In this document: one piece after another, positions 62,791 to 64,000 of the stretch
Layout: every line of letters begins with the position of its first letter
Position numbering within the stretch: position 1 is the first letter of the stretch
Assembly (NCBI RefSeq): GCF_003202435.1
Contig: NZ_QJHK01000004.1
Coordinates: 298,120 to 362,119 of the forward strand
Length of the DNA: 64,000 nt
Direction: 5' to 3'
Origin: Flavobacterium cheongpyeongense
GTDB taxonomy: Bacteria > Bacteroidota > Bacteroidia > Flavobacteriales > Flavobacteriaceae
The notes under the pieces: generated by a model
What the model was told of the DNA's origin: nothing
Seen by the model: the letters and a program-made list of their open reading frames with translations, nothing else
Database searches by the model: none
Position numbers and translations under genes: made by a program

Positions 62791-63750
62791 TTATAATTCA
62801 AAATCTTTTCCCTGCTCAGGAAAAATAAATTGTAATCCCAAATCATTTTGAGTTTTCAGCTGTTCTTTAATTTTTACAATATTTTGAGCTGGTGGTTTCA
62901 AATGCGTAATTACTATTTTAAATCCGTTTAAAGAATTTTGACCCGCCAGTTTCTCTAATTTATGAAGTTCATCCATCAAATATTTTGGTGTAAGATGTCC
63001 AAATAAAAACTGATCCGGCTGTTCATTCGGGAACGACACTTCTATAAAAATACCTTTTAATTGTTTGTTCTGAACTAATGGCGCAACCGCCGTCCATAAC
63101 TCTTTTAAATTATTGCTTTTTTCAACAACATCCGGACCAGTATCTCCAAGATACAAAACATAATTATCCTTATTACTAATTAAAAAAGCAGTGCTTTCAT
63201 AAGGATTAACATGGCTTAACGGAAAAGCTTTTACGGTCATTGCTGTATTGGTAATTGGAGTTTCTTCGCCAATATTTAAAGTCTGAAAATGATAACGTTT
63301 AATATGAAAACCAGGTCCTTCATCGCCAAAATTAGCCCAGGTCTGATCATTAAAATAATGGGTTTCCATCATTTCCATACATTTTTGGGTTGCATACACT
63401 GTTTTTGAGGAATCTGCAGGGGAGTTAATTATCAAACCCGAAACGTGGTCTAAATGTGCATGCGAAATCAAATATCCTTTGATGTATTTTCGTAATACTT
63501 TACTTGTTGGAACTTTAAAAACTTTATTTTCAATTGCTTTTTCTATTCCTGAATTGATAGTGCCAGCATCCAGACAGATATAATCTTTTGTATTAATTGG
63601 TGCCAATAAATAAGCCGAAAGGTTTTTTTCGTCAATTCCGCCTTTTACTCCTAAAGGGACAACCTGAAAAGATAATTTTTGTTGTTTTTGTGCAATCGTA
63701 TTGATTGAAATTAAAATGAAACAAATAAAAATTCTATTTATAGTTGTCAT
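62791..63750 (-). CDS. Exported class II 3',5'-cyclic-nucleotide phosphodiesterase-like MBL protein
   Basis: A 319-residue MBL-fold protein with the class II PDE layout (PDE1/CpdP type): N-terminal SFQVVPLGVKGGIDEKNLSAYL (strand and loop), the metal motif SHAHLDHVSG (His97, His99, Asp101, His102), PLSHVNPYESTAFLI, LGDTGPD, and the late histidine in ITHLKPP. From ATG 63750 it has an N-terminal signal peptide (MTTINRIFICFILISINTIAQ), so it is periplasmic. The longer frame starts at GTG near a TAnnTTTG-like box. Cyclic AMP hydrolysis is inference from the family. Confidence 0.88.
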   Translation of the reverse strand: MTTINRIFICFILISINTIAQKQQKLSFQVVPLGVKGGIDEKNLSAYLLAPINTKDYICLDAGTINSGIEKAIENKVFKVPTSKVLRKYIKGYLISHAHLDHVSGLIINSPADSSKTVYATQKCMEMMETHYFNDQTWANFGDEGPGFHIKRYHFQTLNIGEETPITNTAMTVKAFPLSHVNPYESTAFLISNKDNYVLYLGDTGPDVVEKSNNLKELWTAVAPLVQNKQLKGIFIEVSFPNEQPDQFLFGHLTPKYLMDELHKLEKLAGQNSLNGFKIVITHLKPPAQNIVKIKEQLKTQNDLGLQFIFPEQGKDFEL

Positions 63751-63890
63751 ATTCCTAATTTTTAGTTGTGCAAATTTCACTAATTAACATCAATAAACGA
63801 TATCAATTCGTCGAAATCCTATAAATTAACCCTAAATTTACTTTCCAATACAATGATAAAATTCAATTCGAAATCATTGTTGTCCGATAA

Positions 63891-63922
63891 AAAAGAAGCC
63901 AAATTAATGGCTTCTTAAAAAA
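63891..63922 (-). terminator. Terminator of a minus-strand gene beyond the right edge
   Basis: AAGAAGCCA and TGGCTTCTT form a 9-bp stem with a 6-nt loop; on the minus strand a TTTTTT tract follows. It implies a gene transcribed leftward that ends close to or beyond 64000. Confidence 0.6.
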
Positions 63923-64000
63923 CATCGTAATTTAGAGTTGCAAAATTCAAATAACGATGGGTAAAAATAAGTATTTTTCGACTAAATCTGTTTTCGGACA

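Noticed and set aside
63930..64000. Minus-strand open frames entering from the right edge
   Set aside because: Two frames remain open for about 20-28 codons before the terminator at 63891-63922; too little sequence to choose or assign one.

Overview
The window is a chromosomal segment of a Bacteroidota bacterium, most likely Flavobacterium or a close relative. The signs are low G+C, weak or absent Shine-Dalgarno sequences, promoters of the Bacteroidota type (TTG about 19 nt before TAnnTTTG), a type IX secretion C-terminal signal, a split short-form NuoG, SusC-like carboxypeptidase-regulatory domains on a TonB receptor, and many periodic 6-8 nt intergenic repeats.

Layout. 1-3.4 kb: an A+T-rich N6-adenine DNA methyltransferase (minus strand) translationally overlapped with a gene that runs off the left edge, probably a restriction-modification pair. 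3.4-7.6 kb: sucB and sucA of 2-oxoglutarate dehydrogenase. 7.7-11.1 kb: small envelope proteins and a polyprenyl diphosphate synthase operon. 11.2-18.3 kb: a YceI protein, a TetR regulator and a TolC/MFP/RND efflux operon; the yceI and tetR promoters share copies of one palindromic operator-like motif. 18.4-23.2 kb: a TonB siderophore receptor, two small membrane proteins and a PepSY reductase for iron uptake. 23.2-27.3 kb: a YwqK-like protein, a TlpA-like thioredoxin, aspS and a cold-shock gene. 27.4-43.1 kb: a complete 14-subunit complex I operon, nuoA to nuoN. 43.2-50.7 kb: a Bax-inhibitor-like protein, a PAS protein, dinB, an orphan transcription unit, mfd and a lipoprotein. 50.7-57.7 kb: an SDR threonine dehydrogenase-like enzyme, an M1 peptidase, a subtilase lipoprotein, a T9SS-secreted repeat protein and an MBL hydrolase. 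58-62.8 kb: sufA, sufB, sufC and sufD. 62.8-63.8 kb: a class II cyclic-nucleotide phosphodiesterase-like protein.

The most unusual theme is accessory genes lodged inside essential operons. Between nuoE and nuoF sit an OLD/PARIS-like AAA ATPase and a small TOPRIM (DUF3226-like) protein, packed with 3-4 nt gaps as if part of the operon; this is the best candidate for an undescribed, probably defence-related, system. Between nuoH and nuoI sits a phage-type ORF6N gene preceded by a perfect 16-bp hairpin whose core is repeated inside the gene, and followed by a second structured repeat element. Between sufC and sufD sits an Avd/S23-type four-helix-bundle gene flanked by oppositely oriented heptad repeats and a tandemly duplicated 3' end. 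No tRNA, rRNA, IS transposase or CRISPR array was recognised.
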